Positions 52,600 through 61,929 are shown, counted from the first letter of the stretch. The stretch: DNA of 64,000 nt from Radiobacillus deserti (GCF_007301515.1 NZ_CP041666.1:1302001-1366000); one strand, 5' to 3'. Program-made: numbers and translations. Notes: generated by a model not told the origin, from the letters alone.

Positions 52600-53286
52600 T
52601 TGAATATTTTAGTTTGTGATGATGACAAAGACATAGTAGATGCGATAGGGATTTATTTAGAGAATGAAGGCTATACAGTATTCAAAACTTTCAATGGCCT
52701 AGAAGCGATTGAGGTAATCAAAGATCATGATATCCATCTTATTATCATGGACATTATGATGCCGAAGATGGATGGGATAAGAGCGACCATGGAAATTAGG
52801 AAAGAAAATAATATTCCTTTAATCATGCTTTCTGCCAAATCGGAGGATCATGACAAAGTATTAGGCCTAAACATAGGCGCAGATGACTATGTTATCAAGC
52901 CTTTTAACCCGTTGGAGTTAATCGCGAGGGTTAAATCCCAGCTGAGAAGATATACAACATTAGGAAGCCTTGAAACGAGGAGCAATGTTTATCAGACTGG
53001 GGGACTGATAATCGATGATGAAAGTAGAACGGTCACCGTCGATGGCGAGGAGGTCCATCTTACACCGGTTCAATATAAGATAGTAAGGCTTCTGACTGCA
53101 AACGCCGGAAAAGTATTCACAATCGAGGAGATTTATGAAAAGGTATGGAACGAACCATCCTTTAACCCGGAAAATACCGTTACCGTTCATATTAGAAAAA
53201 TTAGGGAGAAAATCGAAATAAATCCGAAAGAACCAAAATATTTGAAGGTGGTGTGGGGAGTTGGATATAAAGTGGAAAAACTATAG
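52600..53286 (+). CDS. OmpR family response regulator (VanR-like)
   Basis: A 228-residue regulator: receiver (NILVCDDDKDIVDAIGIYL; phosphoacceptor D in LIIMDIMMPKMDG; K in DDYVIKPFNP) and winged-helix output (IVRLLTANAGKVFTIEEIYE; NTVTVHIRKIREKIE). Start chosen at TTG 52600 with TAGGAGTGA upstream; the frame extends to TTG 52573. Intact. It overlaps the kinase start by 26 bp. The neighbouring exporter remnants suggest a peptide-antibiotic or bacteriocin response system. Confidence 0.9.
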   Translation: MNILVCDDDKDIVDAIGIYLENEGYTVFKTFNGLEAIEVIKDHDIHLIIMDIMMPKMDGIRATMEIRKENNIPLIMLSAKSEDHDKVLGLNIGADDYVIKPFNPLELIARVKSQLRRYTTLGSLETRSNVYQTGGLIIDDESRTVTVDGEEVHLTPVQYKIVRLLTANAGKVFTIEEIYEKVWNEPSFNPENTVTVHIRKIREKIEINPKEPKYLKVVWGVGYKVEKL

Positions 53287-55343
53287 CCATTCCATCATAA
53301 CGAAAACCGTTGTTTTTATAATTGCAATCTTGTGTTTTACGGGAATGGTTCGAGCATTTGTTGAGGTAGAGATTGTAAATGATGGAGAGTTTAGTAGCGT
53401 AACCAAAGATCATTACTTAGAGAGCAGGGCCTATGTACATGAATTTGAGAATCTGATTAGTGACCTCACAAGACTATTAGGGGAGTATAAAAGTGAGGAA
53501 TATATTTTAAGTGGCAAAACTATTCGTCAGGATGAATGGAAAAGGGTAGAAGAAGAAGTTTATTACTCAGAATATCAAAATTCCAGAAGTTATAATCCTG
53601 AGTTGAGTGAAGAAAAGAACTTCGAAAATTTTAAAGAAGAATATGCAGACGAACTCACTCAAGCTAAGGAACAGATGATCAACGATGATTTAAAAGAGTT
53701 TCATCTGCTCGAGCAAAATCTTGAAGAATATGAGCCATTGTTTTATGCCAGTGATGGTACCAATGTTTTTACAAACAGTTCAAAGACCAAAAAAGAACAG
53801 TTTGAAACCTACCCTGCTTATATGATATTTGAGGAATACAAACGAGAGCTGTATCCAGAAGAAACGGAAGAAAATAAATATTTATATAGGATAACAGAAC
53901 AATTAGATGGACTAGACCTCGAAAACACCGTTGTTTTTGTAGCGTTTACAGAACAACTTTTAACTCAAAAAACGGAAGAGTGGCAAGAAGGAAAAGCGAT
54001 TGCTACAACAAACTTATATAAATTATTAGGATATTTGGCAGGATTTATTCTTTCTTTTATTTATCTCGTGCTCGTATCAGGTAGAAAGTCATTTAACGAC
54101 CAAGAGTTACACTTCCGTCCGGTAGAAAAACTATATAATGACATCAATATCTTAATCAATATTTTTCTGTTTTCGCTTTGGGCTGTTTTTGTGGATGATG
54201 TGTTTGAAAATATGGTTAACATGTTCATAATCACTACGATACCTATTTCTTCTTTGGGATTACTACTGATTATGTTACTCGTGAAGCATGTGAAAAATAG
54301 GACACTTATCAAGCATGCATTGATTTATACATTGATTTCCAAATTAGTGAAATTCACTGGAGATGTATATAAAAGTGGGAGCGTTGGCGTAAAGACCGTA
54401 TTAATTGTAATTGGCTACCCAATCTTGGTTGCTCTAACGTTTTTCATGTTCCCGATTACAATTGGTGTAGCAGCGTGGTTTGCCTATAAAAAGGTGAAGA
54501 GTTTTCAGACCATTCAGAAAGGTATCGAGATTATTAAGAGTGGAAATCTTCATCATCGCATTGAAGTCGAAGGAAAGGGAGATTTTGCAAGACTTTCTTC
54601 TAATGTTAACAGCATTACCGATGGGTTGAAAAAAGCAGTGGATAGTGAATTAAAGAGTGAGCGGTTAAAAACAGAGCTTATTACGAATGTCTCACATGAT
54701 ATTCGGAATCCTTTAACTTCCATTATCAATTATGTAGATCTACTGAAAAATGAAAAGGACCAAACGAAAGCAGGCGAATATATCGAAGTACTTGATCAGA
54801 AAGCACAAAGACTCAAACTGTTAACAGATGATTTATTTGAAGCATCAAAGGCATCAAGCGGAAATATTCCAGTTGATTTAAAGAAAATTGATATCGTGTC
54901 TTTAATTACCCAGGGGCTTGGAGAAGTGAATGACAAAATTGAAGCAATGGGTTTAGATATGAAGCTGAGTCATCCACATGATAAGGTGTATGTTACAGCC
55001 GATGGGAAATTATTGTGGAGATCCATAGAGAATGTATTATCGAATATCTTTAAATATGCTCTCGAAGGGTCTAGAGTTTATATAGATATTGAAGATTTAA
55101 ATAACGAATTACGACTCAGCTTTAAAAACATCTCGGCCTATGAGTTAAAATATCTCTGCAGACGAATTAATGGAGCGCTTTAAAAGAGGTGATGAATCCA
55201 GAACCAGTCAAGGCAGTGGGTTAGGCCTTTCGATTGCGAAAAACCTAATTGAAATTCAAAAAGGCAAATTTAATATCCACATTGACGGAGATTTATTTAA
55301 GGCCATAATCTACCTACCTAAACATAAATCTAAAAATGACTGA
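53261..55343 (+). pseudogene. VanS-like sensor histidine kinase, frameshifted near the end
   Basis: The frame from TTG 53261 covers helix 1, a ~220-residue extracellular domain, several helices (about 250-420), HAMP, the H-box (LITNVSHDIRNPLTSIINYV) and the N-box (IENVLSNIFKYALEGS), then stops at 55183. Removing one A from AAAA at 55147-55150 restores ISADELMERFKRGDE, GSGLGLSIAKNLIEIQKG and an end at 55343 (about 693 residues). As written the G2 box is lost, so kinase activity would fail. The usual H-box SHDIKTPLTS reads SHDIRNPLTS. Break may be real or an assembly error. Confidence 0.82.
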
Positions 55344-55361
55344 TTGGTACGTTTGTAAAAA

Positions 55362-55401
55362 CAAAAGAATAGGACATAAAGGGATGTCCTATTCTTTTTT
55401 G
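55362..55401 (+). terminator. Terminator of the two-component operon
   Basis: AAGAATAGGACAT pairs with ATGTCCTATTCTT around AAAGGG, then TTTT. Confidence 0.88.
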
Positions 55402-55522
55402 CTTGGCAGCTCATCGAACTAACGGAATTCGTTTTCAACAACCATGTATCAATTTGATGACTTGTCATTTCACCTGAAATTGCACTAACACTAGACAATA
55501 TCACAAACAAATTATCTATCAA
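55402..55522 (-). pseudogene. Possible ABC-2 permease fragment
   Basis: The minus strand reads DNLFVILSSVSAISGEMTSH, resembling the VSAISGE motif of ABC-2 permeases. It lies on the opposite strand from the permease remnant at 52151. No start or continuation. A scrambled piece of the same lost exporter is possible. Confidence 0.3.
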
Positions 55523-55729
55523 AAGTCAGACAAAGTCTGGTCATTTAATTTTTAACATTATGTGACACAAGAAGATGATTGGACGATGTTTTCTGTCATC
55601 CAACATCCTCTGGATGTTCGATCATAAACATAACCAGATAAGGAACTAGTTTGAACGAGGAATTTTGCAACTTGGTCTTTAATTTCCCAGGAAGTTTAAA
55701 AATATAAAACTAAAGTGAGGTGCTTTTCA
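55523..55729. other. Intergenic region before the lipid operon
   Basis: No gene seen. A small stem (TCCAACATCCTC/GGATGTTCGA area near 55600) is present. No convincing promoter was found. GTGAGGTG precedes the next start. Confidence 0.35.
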
Positions 55730-56869
55730 TTGAAAAAAATTTTGTTTTTTCCTTTATTAGATAGTTTGCCATCAGGACACCATCAAGTAGCAAATGCAGT
55801 TACAGAATATATGAATAAAAGATCGGATGTAATTGTATGTAAGAAGATAGATGTGATGAGTAGCTGGAATTCAGTCATTGAGTCTCTAGTTACGAAAACC
55901 TATTTAGGTTGGATCCAGAAAAATCCGAAGTCATATGCTTGGGTGTATAGAAAGCTTGCTTATAAATCGAAGGCGGAGCGTTCTTATAAGCATTATGAGC
56001 TTTTATTTCTTAAAGAGATGGAAAAGATTATCGCTGAAGAAAAGCCTGATTTAATTATATGTACTCATGCTTTCCCATCCTATTTAGTAAGTAAATTGAA
56101 AAAGTCCGGTGCTTGTTCCATTCCATTGGTGAATGTGTACACTGACTTTTTCATTAATGATGTTTGGGGGAGAGAGTGTGTGGACTATCATTTTGTACCT
56201 GACATCAGTTTGAAGTTTCATTTAATTAAAAAATATGGTATCGGAGGCAAAAACATTCTTGTTACAGGTATTCCTATTGACGAAAGTTTCTACAGTACAT
56301 CCCTCATGAAAAAAGCTGACAGAGAGTTAACTATTTTACTTTCTGGTGGAAGCGCAGGTCTTGGCAAAATTAGAGAGATTATCGATAATTTTAACAGAGT
56401 AAAGGGCGTGCAGCTATATGTATTATGTGGAAATAACAAACAGCTTTACAAGGAGATTTTTCGTCGAAATGAAGGTAACATCCATCCTCTTCCATATATA
56501 AATTCCCGAAGAAAAATGAATGAATTGTATGATGTAGCAGACGCAATAATCACAAAGCCCGGTGGTGTCACAATCAGTGAGGCAATCAAAAAGAAAGTCC
56601 CAATCTTTGTCCATTCCGCACTCCCTGGGCAGGAGATAATTAATTTAAAGCAACTAAAAGAACAGGGGCTAGTGTTCACGATAGAAGAGGGATTGGATGT
56701 AGCCAAACAGATTAAGAATGTACTAAGAAATGAGGCTAAGATGGAGGAAAACCAACAGTCGTTAGAGCGTTTTTCCAATGCGCAAGACTTTAGAGAACCA
56801 GAGGAAATCTTTCATTTCATCAATTCTGTATTAGATCCTAGTTACGTAAAAGTACAACAAACCATGTAA
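55730..56869 (+). CDS. MGDG-synthase-type glycosyltransferase (UgtP-like)
   Basis: A 379-residue GT28-family enzyme. N-terminal MGDG-synthase domain with FPLLDSLPSGHHQVANAV (acceptor site, G-x-G-H pattern) and C-terminal nucleotide-sugar domain (LLSGGSAGLGKIREI; TKPGGVTISEAIKKKVPIFV). The family adds glucose or galactose to diacylglycerol, or GlcNAc to lipid II (MurG). With DedA and patatin downstream, a membrane-lipid role is likely. TTG start with AGTGAGGTG 7 bases upstream; GTG 55715 is less likely. Confidence 0.85.
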   Translation: MKKILFFPLLDSLPSGHHQVANAVTEYMNKRSDVIVCKKIDVMSSWNSVIESLVTKTYLGWIQKNPKSYAWVYRKLAYKSKAERSYKHYELLFLKEMEKIIAEEKPDLIICTHAFPSYLVSKLKKSGACSIPLVNVYTDFFINDVWGRECVDYHFVPDISLKFHLIKKYGIGGKNILVTGIPIDESFYSTSLMKKADRELTILLSGGSAGLGKIREIIDNFNRVKGVQLYVLCGNNKQLYKEIFRRNEGNIHPLPYINSRRKMNELYDVADAIITKPGGVTISEAIKKKVPIFVHSALPGQEIINLKQLKEQGLVFTIEEGLDVAKQIKNVLRNEAKMEENQQSLERFSNAQDFREPEEIFHFINSVLDPSYVKVQQTM

Positions 56870-56900
56870 TAGATAAATCAAAAAATGGGAGGCGGTTTAG

Positions 56901-57518
56901 TTGATCGAAGTTATTTTACAATGGTTAAAGGACATTGGTCTTATTGGATTATTTGCAGCAATGTTTTTAGAAGGTTCATCCCTCCCTTTTCCAGGAATAG
57001 CGGTTGTGCTCGCCTACGGGTATATACTGCCATTTAGCTATTGGAATACGGCTTTAGTTGCTGCCGCGATGAGTTTAATGTATTGTCTTGCAAGTCTAAT
57101 TCCTTATTTTCTTGGCGGTAAAATTGATGGACTACTTAAAAAAGGTCCACAAAAAGGCTTACAAAAAGCAAAAAACCTATTCGTCAGGTACGGTGCATGG
57201 AGTGTAGCCATTTCCCGGCCGTTTGGGTTAGGGAACTATATTTCGTATGTTGCTGGAATGAGTAAAATGAGGTTAACACCATATTTACTCTTAACATTTG
57301 TTGGAATTTATCCTTGGTCATTTGTAATGATTTTGCTAGGTAATTATTTTAATGGAAGCTACGAAGCTTTTAGAACATTTTACCAAAGTAATAGCATTTA
57401 TCTTTATGTAACGGTTTCAATAGCAATAGTAATCATTGGTTTAAATATGGTAATTAGAAAGAAGAGAAAAGCGGGAAAAACATTCGTAAAGGAAGGAGGA
57501 AATGAATCGTGCGTGTGA
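56901..57518 (+). CDS. DedA family membrane protein
   Basis: A 205-residue DedA/SNARE-associated (VTT domain) protein with four to five helices. Motifs: FLEGSSLPFPG at the entry, AVAISRPFGLGNYISYVAGMSKM (interrupted here as WSVAISRPFG and YVAGMSKMRL), near residues 100-125. DedA proteins flip phospholipid or undecaprenyl phosphate (family knowledge). TTG start with GGGAGGCGG upstream, 31 bp after the glycosyltransferase. Confidence 0.88.
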   Translation: MIEVILQWLKDIGLIGLFAAMFLEGSSLPFPGIAVVLAYGYILPFSYWNTALVAAAMSLMYCLASLIPYFLGGKIDGLLKKGPQKGLQKAKNLFVRYGAWSVAISRPFGLGNYISYVAGMSKMRLTPYLLLTFVGIYPWSFVMILLGNYFNGSYEAFRTFYQSNSIYLYVTVSIAIVIIGLNMVIRKKRKAGKTFVKEGGNESCV

Positions 57519-58315
57519 CAGGAGTAGCATTAGGGGGAGGCTGTTTGAGAGGAGTCGCCCATATTGGAGCTTTGAAGGAATTACTCAATCATGATATTTC
57601 AATCACTCATGTTGCAGGAACAAGTGCTGGAGCAGTGATCGGGGGATTGTTTGCATGTGGATTACATCCAGATAAGATGGTAAATGCTCTTGATAGTCTA
57701 TCAATACGAAAACACTTGGATTTTGGCTTTAATAAGAAAGGCTGGTTAAAAGGAGATCGGATTTATAATACATTATTACAATTAACCGATGGTAAATATT
57801 TTTCTGATCTAGACATTCCTCTTGCCGTTGTTTGTGTAGACTTAATTTCAAGGCAACTTACTATCATTAGAGAAGGGGAAGTAGCCAAAGCATTACGTGC
57901 TTCCATCGCTATTCCAGGTGTGTTTTCGCCAGTTCAAATCGGTAAAAAACTATTGGTGGATGGTTATATTTTAAACAATAACCCGGCGGATATTGTAAAA
58001 GAAATGGGAGCAAAACACGTAACCGCTATAAGAGTATTAAGCTCCAATTATCAAAACCAAAGTCCCACTAGCCTCATTTCTTATATGAATAGGTATATGG
58101 ATATTGCTAGTTCCTTAAACACAGACCAACTACTGAAGCGACATGCAGATGTGATAATGGATATCGATTTAGTGAATGTCGGCAGGTTTGCACCAAAGTC
58201 AATCCCTATGGTTATAGAAAAAGGGCAAACTGAAGCAAGGAAAGTACTAACTAGAGAATTCCTTGGAGAAGCAGTCGGTAATGTGATATATATGGAACAG
58301 TGGAGAGAAGCTTAA
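57509..58315 (+). CDS. Patatin-like phospholipase
   Basis: A 268-residue patatin-fold lipase. Oxyanion loop GGGCLRGVAHIG, nucleophile Ser in GTSAG (near residue 37), and catalytic Asp in LLVDGYILNNNP (near 151). It would hydrolyse acyl esters of membrane lipids. GTG start with AAGGAGGAAAT upstream, overlapping dedA by 10 bp. It is followed by a hairpin without a T run (58322-58359). Confidence 0.9.
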   Translation: MRVTGVALGGGCLRGVAHIGALKELLNHDISITHVAGTSAGAVIGGLFACGLHPDKMVNALDSLSIRKHLDFGFNKKGWLKGDRIYNTLLQLTDGKYFSDLDIPLAVVCVDLISRQLTIIREGEVAKALRASIAIPGVFSPVQIGKKLLVDGYILNNNPADIVKEMGAKHVTAIRVLSSNYQNQSPTSLISYMNRYMDIASSLNTDQLLKRHADVIMDIDLVNVGRFAPKSIPMVIEKGQTEARKVLTREFLGEAVGNVIYMEQWREA

Positions 58316-58321
58316 GTATTG

Positions 58322-58359
58322 GCGGTTTATAACCATTTTCATTCTCTGTTATGAACCGC
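58322..58359 (+). terminator. Hairpin after the patatin gene
   Basis: GCGGTTTATAAC and GTTATGAACCGC form 11-12 bp arms around a 14-base loop. No T run follows, so termination is uncertain. Confidence 0.45.
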
Positions 58360-58378
58360 TGATTATTGTGCTTCATGA

Positions 58379-58782
58379 ATGGCTAAACCAGCTAATAGTT
58401 TGTCAACAGGGGAAGATGCGAATATTTTTAGCGTGCCGACGCCCGCCCAAATGAAAGAATTCTTAGATACAACTGGTGGTTTATGGTTTAATGGTAAACT
58501 TGTAAATAAAGTTGTCAGTGCAATGACTTCTGTACAAAACTTACATGGCGGTCAAAAGCAACAATTCTATCACTTGACACATCTATGAATCAATGGGGAG
58601 CAATTACCGTATCATTAGGTTACATGGATCCAGTTCAATTTACATCAGGTGGTAATCCATACGGAGTAAGTGTAGCAATTGGTCAAGATGGTAAGATGAT
58701 TGAGAATGTTTAAGCAGCTGTTAAGAATTATGCGAAGCGTACAGTCACTGTAGCTGAATGGGTTAGAAGAGCAATTAAATAA
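58379..58782 (+). pseudogene. wrbA: NAD(P)H:quinone oxidoreductase (WrbA-type), degraded
   Basis: The text matches the C-terminal 60% of WrbA: MKEFLDTTGGLWFNGKLVNK, then KVVSAMTSVQN, GGNPYGVSVA and a RTVTVAEWVRRAIK end. There are three lesions: the N-terminal flavodoxin half is missing, one A is lost near 58561 (reading shifts from HGGQKQ to the MNQWGAI frame), and an in-frame TAA lies at 58711. Non-functional remnant. Confidence 0.85.
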
Positions 58783-58789
58783 ATGAACA

Positions 58790-58826
58790 ATGAGCAAATC
58801 AAAATCTTTTTGATTTGCTCATTTAA
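58790..58826 (+). terminator. Terminator after the wrbA remnant
   Basis: AATGAGCAAATCAAAA pairs with TTTTGATTTGCTCATT around a CT loop; a 16-bp perfect stem, symmetrical, so possibly active in both directions. Confidence 0.7.
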
Positions 58827-59498
58827 AATTTCACTTAACAAAAGCGAACTAATAGTGAATAAGGGGATCAGCTTTACGACACGACTTCAGAACCTACCAC
58901 GGTTAACAAGAGGATAGCTATATTATTGATAGAATATGAACGAAGCACTATTACAGCAATTGTTCGTATGAAGTAAAGGTCAAAAATTAGAAGAATATAT
59001 TGTTTTCAGGATTATGAATAAGTGTACTTAAACCATAGGGTAGCTATTTTGAAGAAGAACAACTAATAAAGCAATGTCATTTGCTGCGCAGTACAAATAT
59101 GCTGTTCAATATTTTAACAAATGCCAAACACTAATAGTATTTGTTTTAGTAACAAGGTTCCTTAACGAATAATCCATCAGTAACGTCTGTGTTGGATTGT
59201 CAGGTGGATTATTTTCGCAAATGGTTCCACAGCGATGGTAAGTGATACCATCGGTGCTACATATGTTGGGAAACCAACATATGTAGTTGGTAATGCTGTC
59301 TTTATTATACAAAAAATAATCATAAAATTTTCAAAAGAAGGTAAGGTACCAAGTGGTGATTCTAATCAGAACAATGCCTTTCCTGTTAAAGAAACGCCCC
59401 CGTTAGTTCAAGTGATATATTTCACAAACTAACCGTAGTAAAACAGAAATGCTTAATAAAAAGATAGTAATTGGGAAACATTTGGTTGAGGTGATTTA
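58827..59498 (+). other. Apparently decayed region, no recognised gene
   Basis: About 670 bp full of stops in every frame. The longest frame (59235-59432) reads GATYVGKPTYVVGNAVFII and is not recognised; no ribosome binding site precedes it. It looks like old coding debris next to the wrbA remnant. The last bases hold TTGAGGTG for the DUF3231 gene. Confidence 0.4.
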
Positions 59499-60506
59499 AT
59501 GGATAAAGAGGAATTAAAACTCACATCGTCTGAAATAGGAACATTGTGGGGACAATATGTAAATGGAACAGCCGTTGATACTATAAATAGATATATGCTA
59601 TCCATAATAGAAGATGAAAAGATAAAACTGCTATTTGAAGACGCAATAAAGATATTTGAAAAACAAAAAGATCAAATAACATACTTTATAGAAAACGAAG
59701 GATTCCCAGTACCAGTTGGCTTTTCTGAATCAGACCTTAACAAAGGGTCCAAGAGGTTATTCTCTGATATCTTTTGTTTGCACTATCTGCATATTATGAC
59801 ACTACATGGTTTACTGGGGCACTCAACATCGCTTGGTTCTTCTGTCAGGAAGGACTTGAGGCGCTTTTATGATTCATGTAGTAATGACGGGATGAGTATG
59901 TATCATCGAACCACTGAATTACTACTCGAAAAAGGGCATTTTCAAAGAGACCCCTACTTTTACCCTAATGAGAATTCTGAATTTGTTTCAGGACAGCAAT
60001 TTATAGATGGTTTTTTTGGAGACAAGCGTCCTTTAGCATCACTAGAAATTATTGCGCTATCACTTAATTTAAAAAAGAAGATAATGGAGAAATCACTTTC
60101 CATTGGATTTAGTCAAGTAACACAATCAAAAGAGGTTAGAAAATTTTTAGAGAGTACACAGAACACTTCTGATCAGCAAATTCAATCACTGAGTAAAATA
60201 CTAAAAGGTGATAATTTGCCTGTTCCAATGTCTTGGGAATCAGAGGTTACAAATTCCACAGATTCCCCTTTTTCAGATAAGTTAATGTTGTATCATATTG
60301 GATTCTTATTACAATCTGCCCAATCATATCATGGTGCTGGTCTTGCATCTGCCATGCGGGTAGACCTCGTAACAACCTATGAAAAAATAATATTAAAAAA
60401 CCTAATGGTTACAAAAGAATGGTTCAATTTAATGACCAAAAATAAATGGTTAGAACAACCACCACTTGCTCCCAACAGAAAAGACCTTGCCAGAGACAAA
60501 AAATGA
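59499..60506 (+). CDS. DUF3231 family protein
   Basis: A 335-residue protein made of two tandem ~165-residue DUF3231 repeats: LTSSEIGTLWGQYVNGTAVD then FPVPVGFSESDLN; and LPVPMSWESEVTNSTDSPFS in the second. Each repeat is a four-helix, ferritin-like bundle by family. Common in Bacillaceae, often several copies; function unknown, sometimes linked to sporulation. ATG start with GGTTGAGGTGA upstream. Confidence 0.87.
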   Translation: MDKEELKLTSSEIGTLWGQYVNGTAVDTINRYMLSIIEDEKIKLLFEDAIKIFEKQKDQITYFIENEGFPVPVGFSESDLNKGSKRLFSDIFCLHYLHIMTLHGLLGHSTSLGSSVRKDLRRFYDSCSNDGMSMYHRTTELLLEKGHFQRDPYFYPNENSEFVSGQQFIDGFFGDKRPLASLEIIALSLNLKKKIMEKSLSIGFSQVTQSKEVRKFLESTQNTSDQQIQSLSKILKGDNLPVPMSWESEVTNSTDSPFSDKLMLYHIGFLLQSAQSYHGAGLASAMRVDLVTTYEKIILKNLMVTKEWFNLMTKNKWLEQPPLAPNRKDLARDKK

Positions 60507-60687
60507 GATAGGTATTTTATGTGAAAAAGAGAGGATAGATGGACAGGACTAAAATTTTACCACAACAACGATCTTCTAATTTTATTTAGCGTCTTGTTTG
60601 CATCGAACTAACCAAAATGACCACCTCATTTGAAGGTTATTTTACCACGTTCTTATTAAACATAACTGCTTCTATAGTTAGATAAGT

Positions 60688-60738
60688 TCAACAAAAATAG
60701 CGTTAATCCTTTCTAGGATCAACGCTATTTTTGTTGAA
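60688..60738. terminator. Long inverted repeat between convergent genes
   Basis: TTCAACAAAAATAGCGTT continues to AATCC, and its complement follows after a TTTCTA-type loop (GGATCAACGCTATTTTTGTTGAA). Arms are about 23 bp with one mismatch. A bidirectional terminator between the DUF3231 gene and the comJ remnant. Confidence 0.75.
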
Positions 60739-60748
60739 GACGACTTCC

Positions 60749-61196
60749 TTATATTGATGGTTGAGCATTCATCACTGATGGTGGATTTAGTTCTTCATCT
60801 GCCTTGATAACTTTCGCCATAGGATTATCATTCTCAATGAAAGCAAAATGAGTAATGACCCAATCCACGGTAAAAAGTAACCATACATTCCTTCTTCAAT
60901 AGCAATCACTTTTGTTTCCATAATAGAACCAACTTCAATTCCTTTGTTGCTGATATAAAAAGGGACAGTGATTGCCCTAATAGCATCGGTATCCACTTCT
61001 TTCTTATCTCTAACTCTCACGGTATTTTGCATACTTCATCATCAGAAATAGTTCCAAAAGATACAGAACCTTCTCTCTATGCAAGTCCTTGGTTAACACG
61101 AGTGTCATTCCAGTAATTAAAGGGGGGTTCTAATCCATACTGAAATACTGCTAATTGTGAATAGAGAATATCACTATCAAACGTTATCCCACTCAT
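60749..61196 (-). pseudogene. comJ: ComJ family (nuclease inhibitor) pseudogene
   Basis: Starting at ATG 61196 (GGGTGAGG upstream) the minus strand reads SYSQFAVFQ-like LYSQLAVFQYGLEPPFNYWN, then an in-frame TAG. After it come GSVSFGTISDDEV, a frame change, AIRAITVPFYISNKGIEVGS, another frame change, and LLFTVDWVITHFAFIENDNP to a stop at 60749. These segments in order match ComJ, the partner and inhibitor of competence nuclease NucA. At least one nonsense and two frame changes make it dead. No nucA is nearby. Assigned from memory of the family. Confidence 0.65.
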
Positions 61197-61261
61197 TGAC
61201 CTCACCCTTTTAACAAATTAATAAAACCACTATAACTTACTACTTTCACTAATCTGCTTCG

Positions 61262-61322
61262 TTCGTAATATAAAGTCAACCAGAAATATTTAGCATTCTG
61301 GCTAACCTTATATTACGAAAGA
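61262..61322. repeat. Dispersed hairpin repeat, copy 2
   Basis: Arms TTCGTAATATAAAGTCAACC and GGCTAACCTTATATTACGAA, continuing to CAGAA/TTCTG, form a ~24-bp imperfect palindrome with loop ATATTTAGCA. Its right half matches copy 1 (49302-49350) almost base for base, though the two loci are unrelated. Likely a small REP/MITE-type element. Confidence 0.72.
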
Positions 61323-61351
61323 GCAGGTTCGTCCTGTCAGATTGTAATTTT

Positions 61352-61924
61352 CTATATTTTTTCATTCCCCAGCATACCGGTGATGATAGTATCTAACCCG
61401 ATTTGTAAGGATTCATTTATATCAAGCGGAATCCCGAAACCACCGTCTCTTTCAATGGTAACAAATCCATGTAGAAAAGCTCTCAACATTCTAACATGAT
61501 GAATGAGAAGTTCCTCTGGTAAAGGAAACGTTTTTAATAGAGTAATCATTAGCTTTAAGATTTTATCTGCTTGGTCTTGAACCTTTGCACTATCCACTTT
61601 TACGGCTAGTGAAATGGCTTCATACAAACCGGGGTTGTTTCGTGCAAATCCTATATACGCATAGGAGATAGAATAGATTGCGTCCTTACCTGTCTTACCG
61701 ATTGCAGCTCCGGCCATTTCATCATATAACCCTTTCGTCCCTTGGTATGCAAGTTCGATTTTTAGTCCCGAAAGTCCATTTATATGATTATAAAGTGAGG
61801 GAGAACGAATCCCTAGTCTTTTTGATACGTTTGCTAATGTTATATCTGATAATCCGTTCTTGTCCGCTATATCGATACTAATGTTTAGAATATCTTTAAG
61901 AGTGATTCTATGTTTAGGTGCCAT
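61352..61924 (-). CDS. TetR family repressor
   Basis: A 190-residue TetR: helix-turn-helix ITLANVSKRLGIRSPSLYNHINGLSGLK near residues 35-60 and a C-terminal ligand domain of the WHG/TetR_C type (LRAFLHGFVTIERDGGFGIP). ATG 61924 chosen; it lies 5 bases after the stop of the upstream hydrolase gene, so it is coupled. It probably binds the palindrome ACTAATGTTATTAGT in the promoter of its own operon. Confidence 0.88.
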   Translation of the reverse strand: MAPKHRITLKDILNISIDIADKNGLSDITLANVSKRLGIRSPSLYNHINGLSGLKIELAYQGTKGLYDEMAGAAIGKTGKDAIYSISYAYIGFARNNPGLYEAISLAVKVDSAKVQDQADKILKLMITLLKTFPLPEELLIHHVRMLRAFLHGFVTIERDGGFGIPLDINESLQIGLDTIITGMLGNEKI

Positions 61925-61929
61925 ATTGT

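Noticed and set aside
59106..59312. Minus-strand frame containing TQTLLMDYSLRNLVT
   Set aside because: No recognised family and no start signals; the interval has stops in all frames on both strands nearby.
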